The notes under the pieces: generated by a model
What the model was told of the DNA's origin: nothing
Database searches by the model: none
Seen by the model: the letters and a program-made list of their open reading frames with translations, nothing else
Assembly (NCBI GenBank): GCA_001970955.1
Contig: MPUH01000606.1
Location: forward strand, 1-43,369
Source: Stentor coeruleus
Taxonomy: Eukaryota; Ciliophora; Heterotrichea; Heterotrichida; Stentoridae
DNA length: 43,369 bases
Direction: 5' to 3'
Shown: positions 10,866 to 21,500 of the stretch, one piece after another
Layout of the letters: each line of letters begins with the position of its first letter
Position numbering within the stretch: position 1 is the stretch's first letter
Translations under genes and position numbers: made by a program

Positions 10866-13103
10866 CTATTCTTCTTGATATCTTATATCATTTTTGTTAA
10901 AATAGAACCTAAAAGTAGCGTCAAGGCTATCACGCTTTTCAAGCTTAATACTGTCATCAATAAGTTTCCCAAGAGTTTTATTATGCGTAACTCTTTCACA
11001 CCAAGTAATCCCTTTTCTCACTACTTTCGAGCAATCAGGTGTCAAATAGCTAACAGTTGCAATTCCAAAAACAAAAGCATGCTCAATAATAATAAAAATA
11101 AGGACTCTTGTAGAATAACTGAAATTATTTAAAGCTCCTGAAGTAAAAACTACAATCCCTGAATTAGTTACTGCACCAAAGTATGCAATAAACACAATTA
11201 TATTTTTCCAAATGCCTATAGACTCAGATTGCACAGGCTCTGGCCTTCGAGTTATATTGCATAATTTCCACGAATCAACGCGTATCTCTATTAAAATCTC
11301 TATCAAAGCTAATATTGGCAATAAAGGGAAAGAAGATCCGAAAAGAGCCACAAATCCAAATTGAAGAGCCATTTCCATATAATCCTCTATAGGGTTTTCA
11401 TAAGGTTCATATTTAGACTCAGTTTCTACTTGATATAGTTCCTTTCTTATATTCGCATTCATTTCATTAAGCTGTTTAATTCTCCTCTCTTCCCATCTAA
11501 CTCTGAATTTATATAAAAACCACGGTAGACCTAGTTCAATTATGTTCAATATCATATTAGTAATAAAAATTATCGATAATTGGAAACCAAGATCATACAT
11601 ACAACCATTTTCTGTGCATTGATCTGAACTTTGATACATTTTGATAAATGCAATATAGAAAAGCCCACAGTAACTGTTTATGAAACGGAATAGAAAAAGT
11701 TTAAATGCGAGACTGTTATTATAGATATTCATAGTTTCATGGTTTTCCAAATTATTTAGCCATACAGAAACTTTGCTGTATATCAAATCAAATATGCTAA
11801 TCTGTATTGCATATATAAGTGCTGGGACAATACTGCCATAGTCTTTAAGATCATCAGTGCTTTTCATTAATACTCTAAGTCTGAAAATAGCAATAACCAT
11901 TGCTATGACAACAATAATTAAAAATGCTATAACAACAAAACTTACAGTTTTTTTGATATTCCTTTTTTCTGATTCACGCATAAGTACTTTCATTTTCCCA
12001 GTAACTTCATCTTTTTGGAATTTCCCTTCAAATTTCTCTCTTTGGTGTTCTTTAAATGTCATATTAGCAGTTCCCCACTGCCAAGCTAACTCTCTTTCTC
12101 TTCTTGTCCAAAACTGGTCAAAAAACGAACCCCAAAGTGCCAAAAAAAGGCAAAAAAATACTTGAGTCGCTGTATAAATCCCTTCATGTTTCAAATAAGA
12201 ACTAATAATCAATATAATAAAAACAACAAATCCAACAACTGAGCATATCCCCATAAAAGTTGCATAAACACCCATCCAAGCAAAATAAAAAGCGATTTGT
12301 TCTGAGTAATAGTTTTTAATTTCTGTTAAAGGCTGAGGTATAAAAAATGCTTTCATAGTTGCCCATTCAGACTTTAAATAATCCAAAGTTAGGTTATCGT
12401 GAAGGGGGAAAGCGTCTATCATAATGCCATAGTTCTTAAGGACATAAAGGTCCATCTTACAATAAATCGCATCACTTATAAGTCTAACTTTATCGTTGAA
12501 TGTGAAATACGATCCTCCTGAATTAGTTAATAAATGCTTTGAGTCGTATTGTGAAAAAAGGATTTTTTTTGTATTTATGTACTTACTTTGTAAGCTAAAT
12601 GGGCCATATGGACTAAATTCTTGAAAAGATCGAGTCCACTTTTCTTTTTTATGTCTAAACCTTAAAAGATAGTCTGTTTCATAAGCTCTTTTAATCAGCC
12701 ACGATTCAGTGACATATAATTTGCAAAATAATTCATCTTTATCTCTTGAAAGCAATAGTTCATAATGAATTCCTAATTCATTTTTTATTGTATGCAGGAC
12801 TGTGGATAAAATCCCGATAAAAAACATTTTCTTAGATATTCTTTTCTTCTTAATATCGTTTGGGTGAAGGTCCCATTTCAACCACCAAAGCTGATCTTGG
12901 GCTTTTTGCGGAATTATATTTCGATCAGCTTCGGTTTCTAGAGTTTTGAAGACTCGAAGTAATTTTGCCCTTGCTTTGCTAATAACAATCATCTTATCTT
13001 CCTTATCTTTTAAGGCTACATCATATGGATTGTTAAACTGCAAGGCATAAACAAGAGCTCTTTTATTATCATTTCTGGAAGGTTTCCTTGATGAACTGGC
13101 CAT
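10866..13103 (-). CDS. Anoctamin (TMEM16) family channel or lipid scramblase
   Basis: A 745-residue multi-span membrane protein. A cytosolic N-terminal region is followed, from about residue 270, by the anoctamin-type first membrane segment (EQIAFYFAWMGVYATFMGI) and the diagnostic FFDQFWTRRERELAWQWG stretch. Further hydrophobic segments follow. The EDYMEMALQFGFVALFGSSF segment (about 570) and the IEILIEIRVD segment (about 605) match the TM7 and TM8 regions that supply acidic Ca2+-binding residues in TMEM16A (family knowledge), and the Glu and Asp residues are present. So Ca2+-gated chloride conduction or phospholipid scrambling is likely; which one cannot be read from sequence. It sits in the plasma membrane or an internal membrane. 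Length is slightly short for the family but the core is complete. Stop is TAG. Confidence 0.9.
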   Translation of the reverse strand: MASSSRKPSRNDNKRALVYALQFNNPYDVALKDKEDKMIVISKARAKLLRVFKTLETEADRNIIPQKAQDQLWWLKWDLHPNDIKKKRISKKMFFIGILSTVLHTIKNELGIHYELLLSRDKDELFCKLYVTESWLIKRAYETDYLLRFRHKKEKWTRSFQEFSPYGPFSLQSKYINTKKILFSQYDSKHLLTNSGGSYFTFNDKVRLISDAIYCKMDLYVLKNYGIMIDAFPLHDNLTLDYLKSEWATMKAFFIPQPLTEIKNYYSEQIAFYFAWMGVYATFMGICSVVGFVVFIILIISSYLKHEGIYTATQVFFCLFLALWGSFFDQFWTRRERELAWQWGTANMTFKEHQREKFEGKFQKDEVTGKMKVLMRESEKRNIKKTVSFVVIAFLIIVVIAMVIAIFRLRVLMKSTDDLKDYGSIVPALIYAIQISIFDLIYSKVSVWLNNLENHETMNIYNNSLAFKLFLFRFINSYCGLFYIAFIKMYQSSDQCTENGCMYDLGFQLSIIFITNMILNIIELGLPWFLYKFRVRWEERRIKQLNEMNANIRKELYQVETESKYEPYENPIEDYMEMALQFGFVALFGSSFPLLPILALIEILIEIRVDSWKLCNITRRPEPVQSESIGIWKNIIVFIAYFGAVTNSGIVVFTSGALNNFSYSTRVLIFIIIEHAFVFGIATVSYLTPDCSKVVRKGITWCERVTHNKTLGKLIDDSIKLEKRDSLDATFRFYFNKNDIRYQEE

Positions 13104-13600
13104 TTATCTATTAGAGCGAAATTTATATTTACACAATATGCTATTATTTCATTATACTTAACTAAGACTGTCCGGATTAAAATTTATAACAGTTTGACAG
13201 GATGAAGACTCTGTGATGCAATAGGCTTGAACGAGGACTTTATATCCTAAACCGATATCTTCGATCTTGTAAATGTAATGGTGAAACTAAATAGTTAAAT
13301 ATATGTATGAAAGTTTTAATACTTTAAAAGAGAGAATGTAATAGATTAGTATCTCTAATAAAAAAAATACTATTAATTATATTTCTATTATTAAAGACTT
13401 CTTGCTTTGATATACAAGTGAGTAGCTCAACTTTCAGTTAAATAAATTTTATTGGAATATAATCTTAGAATTAGGTCAGTTTTTAAAATCTACAAAAAGA
13501 TTGCAGGATTAGCCAGTGATTGCACTTTAAACGAATGATCAATCCAATAAAAGGATGCGAAAATATCAGAAATGAATAATTTAATGCTTTAACATTTTAA

Positions 13601-13997
13601 ATGCTATCAAAAAAGGAGATTTATTTCTCAAATAGAGATTTTTTTGAGTATAGTAAAGATAGAAAATTCATTGATGTTATTAGAAAAAAAATTAAATCTG
13701 GCTTCTCATATGTAAGTGATTTATAAAGTGTATAAATATTTGCGAGATTAACTTCCAGAATTGTATTTAAATCTCACATAGAAGAAATTTATAAGCCATT
13801 CAGATAAAAAGCAAAGCATTAGGCAATTTAAGAATATGCCTAAAAAACTAGATATTAAAAGTATAGTTTGCGAAATTAATCAATTCTTTATAAGCTTATA
13901 TGCAGAAAACTTCATAGTTATAGATTTATTAAAAGTTTCTAAATGTCTTAATCTATCCATGATAGAAATAGACACTATCCCTCAAATTGAAGTTTAA
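13601..13997 (+). pseudogene. Possible decayed gene, unrecognised
   Basis: An ATG at 13601 opens a 41-codon protein-like frame (MLSKKEIYFSNRDFFEYSKD...), then stops appear. A different frame, open from about 13782, carries an ATG at 13836 and reads MPKKLDIKSIVCEINQF onward to a TAA at 13995-13997. The two parts have a natural residue mix, but I found no 15-nt intron that would join them. It could be a broken gene, a gene with a longer intron, or chance. No family is recognised. Confidence 0.25.
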
Positions 13998-14121
13998 ACA
14001 TATAAAAAATTTGTAGCAGTAATTTTTATGAATTTATAACTCTGAGAACACTAAAGAATCAAATATTATTTATTGTAATATCTTTATTAATAATAAAGCT
14101 ATTTAATATAATTTATACTTG

Positions 14122-14211
14122 TTTTTCTTTTGAGTCTAATACAGAGTTCATGACTATGAACGATATATTTTCTAACTAACTAATTAACTAACTATTTTTC
14201 TTTTGAGTCTA
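14122..14211. repeat. 17-bp direct repeat around a palindrome
   Basis: TTTTTCTTTTGAGTCTA occurs at 14122-14138 and again at 14195-14211. Between them are a 16-bp palindrome-like element (GTTCAT-GACT-ATGAAC, 14146-14161) and an AACTAACTAATTAACTAAC run. No gene overlaps. It may be the remains of a small insertion or just low-complexity DNA. Confidence 0.4.
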
Positions 14212-14832
14212 TTAGTTTACTATAATCAATCCATTAATCTATTAAATCTTCAACTATTTATTATGTTCTTTCACTTTTAGTAATTTTAACAGAAGCACTT
14301 CGCAAAATTTCAGAAGTAATCATAAATAATAGTCTGCAACAATCATAATCCTTAGACTCCTTTATATTTTCCATTCACTGCTATTCAATAACAATTATTG
14401 TATAAAAACTTTGACTAGTATAATTATTAAGTATATACATTAGAAAAGTTATCACATCCTATACAATATTCTTAGTCTCTTCCATAAAATATAAACATTA
14501 ATATCCTCTTAATTCTCTTATTCTTTAACTCTTTATCAAAATCTATTAAAAATCTACATAAATCAATATAAACTAATCCAAATATACTTATTATTTAAAA
14601 ATATCCTAACAGCTATTATATCTTTTCATCACAAATAAAACTTAACTTATAGCATCTAACAAACCTCACTCATAATATATCGACTCTCCCGGAAAACAAG
14701 AAAAATTTCATTTGAAATTAACCCATTTAATAATTTTGCTAGCTAAAGCACACACTATCACAACATAAATTGTAAATATATATAAACACTAATTATGATA
14801 GTTAGGACACAAGTAAAATTGATGGTATATTA

Positions 14833-15843
14833 TTAGAATTTACATCTCGATGCTAGTTTGGCTTTAACAAAAGGAAGAGCTTCCACTGTGTAGGTTTGAT
14901 ACGCTAAAAAGTCTTCATAGTGAGAAATCAAAGCCTCTTTTGGCACTAAGTCTTTAGCCTTAGGCAATTCATAAGAAATCGTCAATCCCAGAAACTGCCT
15001 CAAATAATCAATAACAGGATTCAAGCTTTCAATTTGATCAATGCCCAAAGTACATCCAAGCCAATATTCAAAACATGAAGTTAATATTGAACTGTATTCC
15101 TGAGTGCAAGACTCACGATGAATTACTAAATAAATAGCCCCGGCTGCTAAAGCACTACGACGAAACCTAAGATGATAATCGTCAAGGACTACTGCATCAA
15201 CTATACCGACAATTTGCCTAAATAGTTTGTAAGAAGTTTTACATGATTGCTTGAATCTTACAGGAATCTGACTGTTATAATTATCCCATTCAGTCATCAG
15301 CCAATTGGACCAGCTGTATAAAGTTGAAGGTAGAATCTTCCAGTTCATGGATTTTAGGATTTTTTTTTCCATTTCCACAATTGCCGCCATTGAGCAAGAT
15401 TCTCCAGAAGCTGCAGAAAAATCACTGATTCTTGGTGAGTAGATTTCTTCTACCTTGCATGCTAGGAAAAGAGCAGAAATACCGACTAGCTGGAAACTCT
15501 TCTTTGAGATTTTGATTAAAGATAAGAACCTATCAATGATATTCACACTTAGATGGAAAGTTTCCCTCTTCAGTAACATATCATTGCAAGTTTCATTTAT
15601 CCAGTTAAGGAGAGTACACCTCATCAAGTTAGTCACTTGTGTCTGTACTTGGATTAGGCACAAAGGATTTACTATAAAAGTTTCTTCCTTTTGCCTTAAA
15701 CTCCGATAATGCTCAGGATCAGAAACTTTCCAAGTTGGGAGAACTTTAGCTTCTTCTAGGGTTTCTTGGCAGCTCAAGTCCAAATGGATCTTTTTATGAG
15801 GCCTACTTAATTGTGTGTTGAGATCGATTTCTTGTAATTTCAT
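14833..15843 (-). CDS. Cyclin (A/B/E-like cell-cycle cyclin)
   Basis: A 336-residue protein with an N-terminal cyclin box at about residues 75-215. Seen: MRCTLLNWINETCNDMLL in place of the usual MRxIL-xxW motif, then FHLSVNIIDRFLS, and VGISALFLACKVEEIYSPRISDF, the strongly conserved Lys-Val-Glu-Glu helix. A C-terminal cyclin fold follows (LDDYHLRFRRSALAAGAIYLVI). It should bind and activate a cyclin-dependent kinase. I see no RxxL-type destruction box that I would trust near the N-terminus, so the class (A/B versus E-like) is uncertain. The first Met gives a short leader before the box. Stop is TAA. Confidence 0.9.
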   Translation of the reverse strand: MKLQEIDLNTQLSRPHKKIHLDLSCQETLEEAKVLPTWKVSDPEHYRSLRQKEETFIVNPLCLIQVQTQVTNLMRCTLLNWINETCNDMLLKRETFHLSVNIIDRFLSLIKISKKSFQLVGISALFLACKVEEIYSPRISDFSAASGESCSMAAIVEMEKKILKSMNWKILPSTLYSWSNWLMTEWDNYNSQIPVRFKQSCKTSYKLFRQIVGIVDAVVLDDYHLRFRRSALAAGAIYLVIHRESCTQEYSSILTSCFEYWLGCTLGIDQIESLNPVIDYLRQFLGLTISYELPKAKDLVPKEALISHYEDFLAYQTYTVEALPFVKAKLASRCKF

Positions 15844-16727
15844 ACTTTAAATAATAATTAAGAAATCCCTCCAATTTACTATGAAAGTCTGATATATAAG
15901 AATAATCTTAAAGATTTTTCAACAAAATGCTTCAAAGCATTAAATCTATCAATAACAAATATTTGTGGCTTTCTATAATATTTCTCTAAGTAAGTATTAA
16001 TCCAAAACTCTCCTTTTAGCTTTTAATAACGTATATTATTATGACTTTATATGCTCTCCAAATCAAATTTGGCGCATAATTTCTATTTTAAGAATTTTTT
16101 TAACTTCATACTTTGAATAAATTCTGGAATCAAAATAATAAAAACCCTCACATAGATTAGTATGAAACTACATTAAACAATAAATTTATATTCATGTTGG
16201 AAAATAAGTAACATAATAAGTTTAATAGTAAAACTGACTAAATTGAGCTATTTATCCATATGAAAGGGATAATTTAGGCTAGAAATTGTTAAAAATAGGA
16301 AAAGAGTAGCACTGCTAGAAATTATTAAAATAAGAATCCTTCTAGGTACGACTATTGCAAGTGATGACTAGATGGTATATGCAAATTTATGAAGCTTATT
16401 ACCAGGGTTTATTTTTGAGTATATTATAGGTCAATTATTGTAAAAACTTTTTAAGCCCAAATGATCCTAGAGCGTATACACAGAACATAGAGGCATTTTG
16501 ATCTAGCTTAAGAGAAAACTTCGTTCATGAGGTAATCATTATACACAAAATAATCTATAAAATTATCTCTTTCAAACAAATTTACAAAAATATGCATAAA
16601 AATATTTTTTTTTTCATATGGATAAACAGCACAATTTAGCTGTTAAAACTTATAAAGATAATCCTATTAAAATAAAGTTTACTTAGATAAGACATATTGT
16701 TACTTATAAGTAATCAGATTAAACAAT
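15844..16727. other. Intergenic stretch containing a transposase relic
   Basis: Divergent spacer between the cyclin gene (minus) and the F-BAR gene (plus). Apart from the transposase relic at about 16265-16531 I see no gene. Two promoters must lie here, but no element is recognisable. Confidence 0.6.
16265..16531 (+). mobile_element. Decayed ISXO2/Merlin-type transposase fragment
   Basis: Two frames together reproduce the C-terminal part of an ISXO2-like (IS1595/Merlin superfamily) DDE transposase. Frame 1 reads RLEIVKNRKRVALLEIIK, then ILLGTTIASDD, a TAG where Trp is usual, MVYANL, a TGA, and SLLPGFIFEYI. After a +1 shift it reads VNYCKNFLSPNDPRAYTQNIE, AF, a TGA where Trp is usual, and SSLRENF. 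This matches the family pattern PGTTIxSDxWxxY...GxxHxxVNHSxxFVxPxTGAHTQxIExxW (from memory of the family). With at least three stops and a frameshift it is a dead copy. The N-terminal half and terminal inverted repeats are not visible. Confidence 0.75.
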
Positions 16728-18523
16728 ATGAATTTTTCTGAGAGATTGTTTGATAATTTCGGATTGGCAAATCAGCATGCTTTACAAGGCAAGAAGGGTA
16801 TAGAAGAATTAGTAACATTTCTTAAACTTATCACTACTTCTGATGAAAATTATGTAAAATCGCTAGAAAACATTTGCAATTTCCAGTTCATTATTATCAA
16901 AGGTTCAATTCATGAAGCTGCTCTAGCTATAAAGCATGATATTAGCAATAAAATTACTCAAATCAGGGCCTTTGTAGACAATATTGCCCAAGATGTAATC
17001 AAACCACTTTTAAATATCGCGAACATCCCTATAGAAAATGCGAAAATGCTTACAGCAGACGCTACGAAAATCGTAAAAATTAAAGAAAACTACTTTGACA
17101 AATTAAATAAGCATAAAGAAAAATTCTGGAAGTCTTGCAGTGAGTGTGAAAAAATTACATTATTGCTAGAACAGCCTCAACCACAGAATTTACGTGAAAA
17201 ATACCTGCAAAAATTGGTAAAACATAAAAACCAGCTTGATGTGAACTTAAAAGCTTATCAGGACCATGTAGAATCTTGGGATGAGTTCTTAAATTCGTAT
17301 AGGCCGCTAATTTCTCCGATTATGGATTTGTATGAAAAGAGTGAAATTGAAAGGTTGTCTGGAGTTAAAGATCAATTGAGGAAGTATGTTGTGTATGAAG
17401 CTTCTTATATAAGAAATCTCCAATATGAAATCGACACCTTAGCTAGCTGTATGGAAAATCTTGATCTCGAAAGGGATCTAAGAGCTTTCACTCCATCATC
17501 TCTACCTCCACCAAAGCCAGAGTTTGAATCTTATAAAGGTTCCCACACAGCTTATAAAAACATAAACTCATCAGGACTGCTCTTTGCCATACCTTTACCA
17601 ATCCAAGAAGCAAAATGGAGTGAAATTGTCTTTCAAGGTTCTATAGAAGAAATGTACAAAACTGAAGTAGATATAATAACCCTTAAAGCTTGTCAAGGTT
17701 ACGAACTCAGCTCAGAAGATTTTGTGCAATTTAATTCACTAATAAAAGACTCTTTAGGTAGACAAGCCTGGGTATGGTCAATGNCTCAGAAGATTTTGTG
17801 CAATTTAATTCACTAATAAAAGACTCTTTAGGTAGACAAGCCTGGGTATGGTCAATGAACCAAAAAAAATCTGACCCTCAACTAAACGATAAAGGCTATC
17901 TTCAACTAGGTGAACTTATGTTATCAGTATTAAATGAAGTAATTTCTATATAGTGTGAGCGTACCTTAGATATAACAACAACTAAAACGACAATGCAATA
18001 TGCCGTAACGTTTTTCAAAGAATCCTTAGGGAACAAACATAATCTTATTAAACTTGTCAGTTCCCATTCTCTATGGGGCCGTGGTGAGATCTGGGACAAA
18101 ATTATCGAGCAGTCCATTAGCGAAGAAATGACTTCACATGATATAAATGCATACAACCTCTACCCGAAATCACAAAACAAAGGCAAACCTTTCGATGATG
18201 AAAAAAGAAAGCTTTTAAACAATATTGTTTTCTGCCAACTCGGGTCTATAGGTGAAACTATGAGTAATTTCCAAGTAAATCCAATAATGTCAGGGGAAAT
18301 CATAAGAAAGTACGCTTTAAAATATGAACTAAGCCCAGAAGACCTTGATGTCCTTACCTCATCATTTAAAGGGCCAAAGCAAAAAGAACCCAACCGTGTA
18401 CTAACCGTCCAAAGAGGCATCCCGGCTTGGTTACAAGATTTAGAAGTAACAACATCAACAGTGACAAAAAGAGTACCAAAAACCTTAGCCGAATTGTTGA
18501 TGACAGAGCGAAACCCAAACTAA
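16728..18523 (+). CDS. F-BAR domain protein with one 15-nt intron; contains an N-marked 74-bp duplication
   Basis: Residues 1-250 form an F-BAR (FCH) domain: NFSERLFDNFGLANQHALQG at the start and long charged helices after. F-BAR dimers bind and bend membranes in endocytosis and actin coupling. The C-terminal part (AWVWSM...LSVLNECERTLDI...TFFKESL...SLWGRGEIWDKII) resembles the SBF2/KIAA0513-like helical region; this is a weaker call. The frame is broken twice. A 73-bp block is repeated around an N (17711-17857), and a phase-0 15-nt intron (17939-17953) puts an in-frame TAG at 17951-17953. Removing 74 bp and 15 bp gives 569 codons, 568 residues. The tail is ...AELLMTERNPN, then TAA. The next gene, SPAG17, starts 71 bp downstream on the same strand. 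Confidence 0.85.
17711..17857. repeat. Exact 73-bp duplication separated by a single N
   Basis: Positions 17711-17783 are repeated exactly at 17785-17857, with the window's only ambiguous base (N) at 17784. The extra 74 bp shift the F-BAR frame. An N between two identical blocks is what a scaffold join of overlapping contig ends leaves behind, so I read this as an assembly artefact. Confidence 0.92.
17939..17953 (+). other. 15-nt spliceosomal intron (GT...AG)
   Basis: GTAATTTCTATATAG sits in phase 0 between codons for ...LSVLNE and CERTLDITTTK. Left in, it inserts an in-frame TAG; removed, the frame and the helical sequence continue. It has the GTA start and TAG end and the 15-nt size known for heterotrich introns. 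It is the only intron that I could prove from a stop codon; stop-free 15-nt introns elsewhere would pass unnoticed because 15 is a multiple of three. Confidence 0.88.
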
Positions 18524-18594
18524 AAGTTATTTTTTATAAACTTCTGTGTTTTTGAAAAGTTGTTTAGTAAGAGTTCAATGGTTTTCAAATAAAT

Positions 18595-21500
18595 ATGAGA
18601 CCGAAGCGTAAAGATGAGAAGAAGCAAGAAGAAGAGATTGATTTCTCTACTTTACCCCCGTGGACGTCAATAGTTGTGACAATTGAATGGCATAGTTATA
18701 TTTCTGACCTTAAAGCACATTTTCCTGCCAGTCAGTTTTTCCCATTAACTCGTGAAGAAATTATAGCGCACTCAAGGGAAAAAGGAACTATTCTTCCTGA
18801 TATGGCAGATACTGCGATTCCTGCAGAAATGATGGGTAAAGCTTTTAAAGACAAACTTCTGAACTTGGATGTGCAAGGGCGGAAAGCAAAAAAGGAAACT
18901 ATTCAGAAATATGAGTTGGCAGAAAAACAAAGGGCTGAAGCAATTGAAAAAGGGCAAGTTCCTCCGGATAATCCTATTCCACCTTTTAATCCTACAAAGC
19001 CTGATAGGGTGTATTTGCTTACTGGGTTTCCTAAGAGTCAAGATGAAGCTGAGGCTATGGGTAAGTATGGAGGTTGTGTGCATCTTTTTGTATACTTTAG
19101 ACCTGAAGCCAATGAAGGTAAACAGATGTTCGCTAAGCTTGTAGAAGAGTATCAGAGCAAAGTTGCTTCAGGGACTGCTGAGGGAGACCCTCCTGAAGAG
19201 CCACGGTTACCAGAAACTTGGAGGTATCTTCAAAACGCCATGTGGAAATCTCCAAAGAATTCCCCTCTAAAAAATCTTCTAATCCTTCCTATTGAATATC
19301 AAGCAAATAAACCTCAAGAAGTTGCTGAAGTAAAAGAAGAGGAAGATAAAAAAGCAAAAAACAAGAAAAAAGGCCGCAAGGAAAACGATGAAAAACGAAG
19401 AGAAGAGCTCAAAAAAATAGAAGAAAAGAAAAAAGAAGAGCAGAAAAAAATCGAAGAAGCCAAAAAAAAAGAAGAGGAAAAGAAAAAAGAAGAAGAAAAG
19501 AAAAAATCTGAAGAAAGCAAGAAAAAAGAAGAATCGAAAAAAAAACTCTCCAAAGAAGAAGAAAAAAAAAAGAAAGATGAAGAAGTGAAAGTTGATGAAA
19601 AAGTCGAAGTTGTTGATAACACCCCGCCTGACCCTAAAAAAGTATTCATCACAGAGTCTGTTCAAAAAATTCATGACTTAGCCGCTTTATTTATAAAATA
19701 CTCAAATTGGAAAGAAGTTTCACAACTTCATCCACTATTTCCAGCTTTATTAAATGATATGGAACCAAACTCAGTCTTACTTGAAAAAATATCTCCCCAG
19801 GGTACACCAGAACCTTATAAAATCATAGCTGATCTTCCAAGTGTTGATGATGCACCAAAAGCATGGGATTTAAGGGTTTTCAATAAACTTTTTAATTCTG
19901 AAGATGATTTTTGTGCGGGAGTTGAATATTTTTTAGCAGTATTGATACAAGCTTTAACATATTCACAAGAATATATAAATAACTCTTTATCAGAGCCTCA
20001 AAGCATTTTCCAATCTTTTGAGCAGAAAATAGCAGCTATATTTTTGAGACAAGTTCAAGAAACTGACTGTATAGTTGTTGATGAAATAAATGTTGCGGAT
20101 AGGACTTCAAAAAACAAGTCTTTTGAACTAGGTTTGAAGATATCTGAGGTTGAGAAACAGTTTTTGAGAGAACTTGTGGTGCCTGGAGTAAATAGGTTGC
20201 TAATGCCTCCATTACCTGAGAAGTCATTTGGTCCCCGACATGCACTTAAATGTGAAATGTATCCCTTTTCAAGTTTCGAAATAGAAGAATTTGAAAGATT
20301 GCTTATGTTAAAGCATATTGAAGAGTATCTATATAGTAAAATAGGAGAAAAGTGGGATATGAGTAAGAGAGAATACACAGAAAAAATGTCCTGCAGCTTA
20401 TTAAAACAGCGAATAAGTAAGTGTTTGCTTTTCGACCCTGAAGTCCTTCCAATTTATTATGCAAGAGAAGACTGTTTAATATTAGTTCTCTCATATATAA
20501 TACCAAACACAGGACTTAATAGTTTTTGCTGGGAAGGAAAATGGAGAGTCCGTCCAAACTTCCATCAATGGTATAAGTATTTTAATGCTGAAATCCCAAT
20601 TATGGACTTCTACGATATAGATGAAGGTTTAGTAGGCCCATTGATGGAAAAGAAAACTGTAGCTTTTCCTGCTGATGGGAGTATTTTTACCTTAAAAGAA
20701 TTTACAATTGGTCCTCGAGTCATCACAGAATCCCAACGTGAGGAGCTCTACTCAAGCAAATACATAGGGTTTATTCAAAAACACGGGTCAGTTTTTGGTA
20801 TTCGTGACGATGAAATCTGGTATAATTTCCCTGATAAAACCTATGCTGTATGTACATCAAATACTTTAAACATAACTGTTCAAGGACTTACTCTAAAATT
20901 CACCCCTGGAACTGTACTTCAAGAATTATCTAGTATGACTTTAAGGAAATCTTTAGGTGGAGACTATGAAAAAAGCAGAGCTATAACAGGTAAAGGTACT
21001 GTTATCAGATATTTAGATGATTATATTCAAGTTCTATTTTCAAATGGAAATGTCAGTGTTTTTAAAGATGAAATCTGGACGAGTACAAATAATAAAGGAC
21101 TAAGGGTATGTCGTAAAGGTGAGGAAATATGGGAAATCGACCCAATACCTTGTGCTGAAGTTACTGACCCTTATACATTTATCAAGACAATGACTAGAGA
21201 TGATAATGTTACTGTTATTTATTATACAGATGGATCAATGATTGTTGAACATGCTGATGGGACAAAGATGTACTCAGACAGTTCCCAAGTTATTGTTGAA
21301 TCTCCAGGATATGCTCCAGTTAAAGTTTTGTTATTAGAAGAAGGATTTGAATATGAAACTTTCCTTATAGATGAATCTATTGTTATGATAACACAGAACC
21401 ATATAACTCTTTATGCACATGATATGAGGATTTTAAGAGTATGTGATGATGTTGTTAAATTTTTAAGTGGTGAAGCTATTGCTCTATTACAAGAAGAAGG

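Larger units (their letters stand above)
13104..14832. other. Long intergenic stretch, mostly featureless
   Basis: 1.7 kb of AT-rich DNA between the start of the anoctamin gene and the end of the cyclin gene. It holds a possible gene relic (13601-13997) and a short repeat cluster near 14.1-14.2 kb, both listed separately. I see nothing else that I can support. Confidence 0.55.

Noticed and set aside
13601..13997. Reading TAA/TAG as Gln to open the relics
   Set aside because: All real genes here run hundreds of codons without in-frame TAA or TAG and end at them. The stops in relics include TGA as well, as expected of decay.
19279..19674. Phe-rich open frames on the minus strand within SPAG17
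   Set aside because: They are the reverse complement of the Lys/Glu-rich linker (AAA/GAA codons read as TTT/TTC) and have no natural protein composition.
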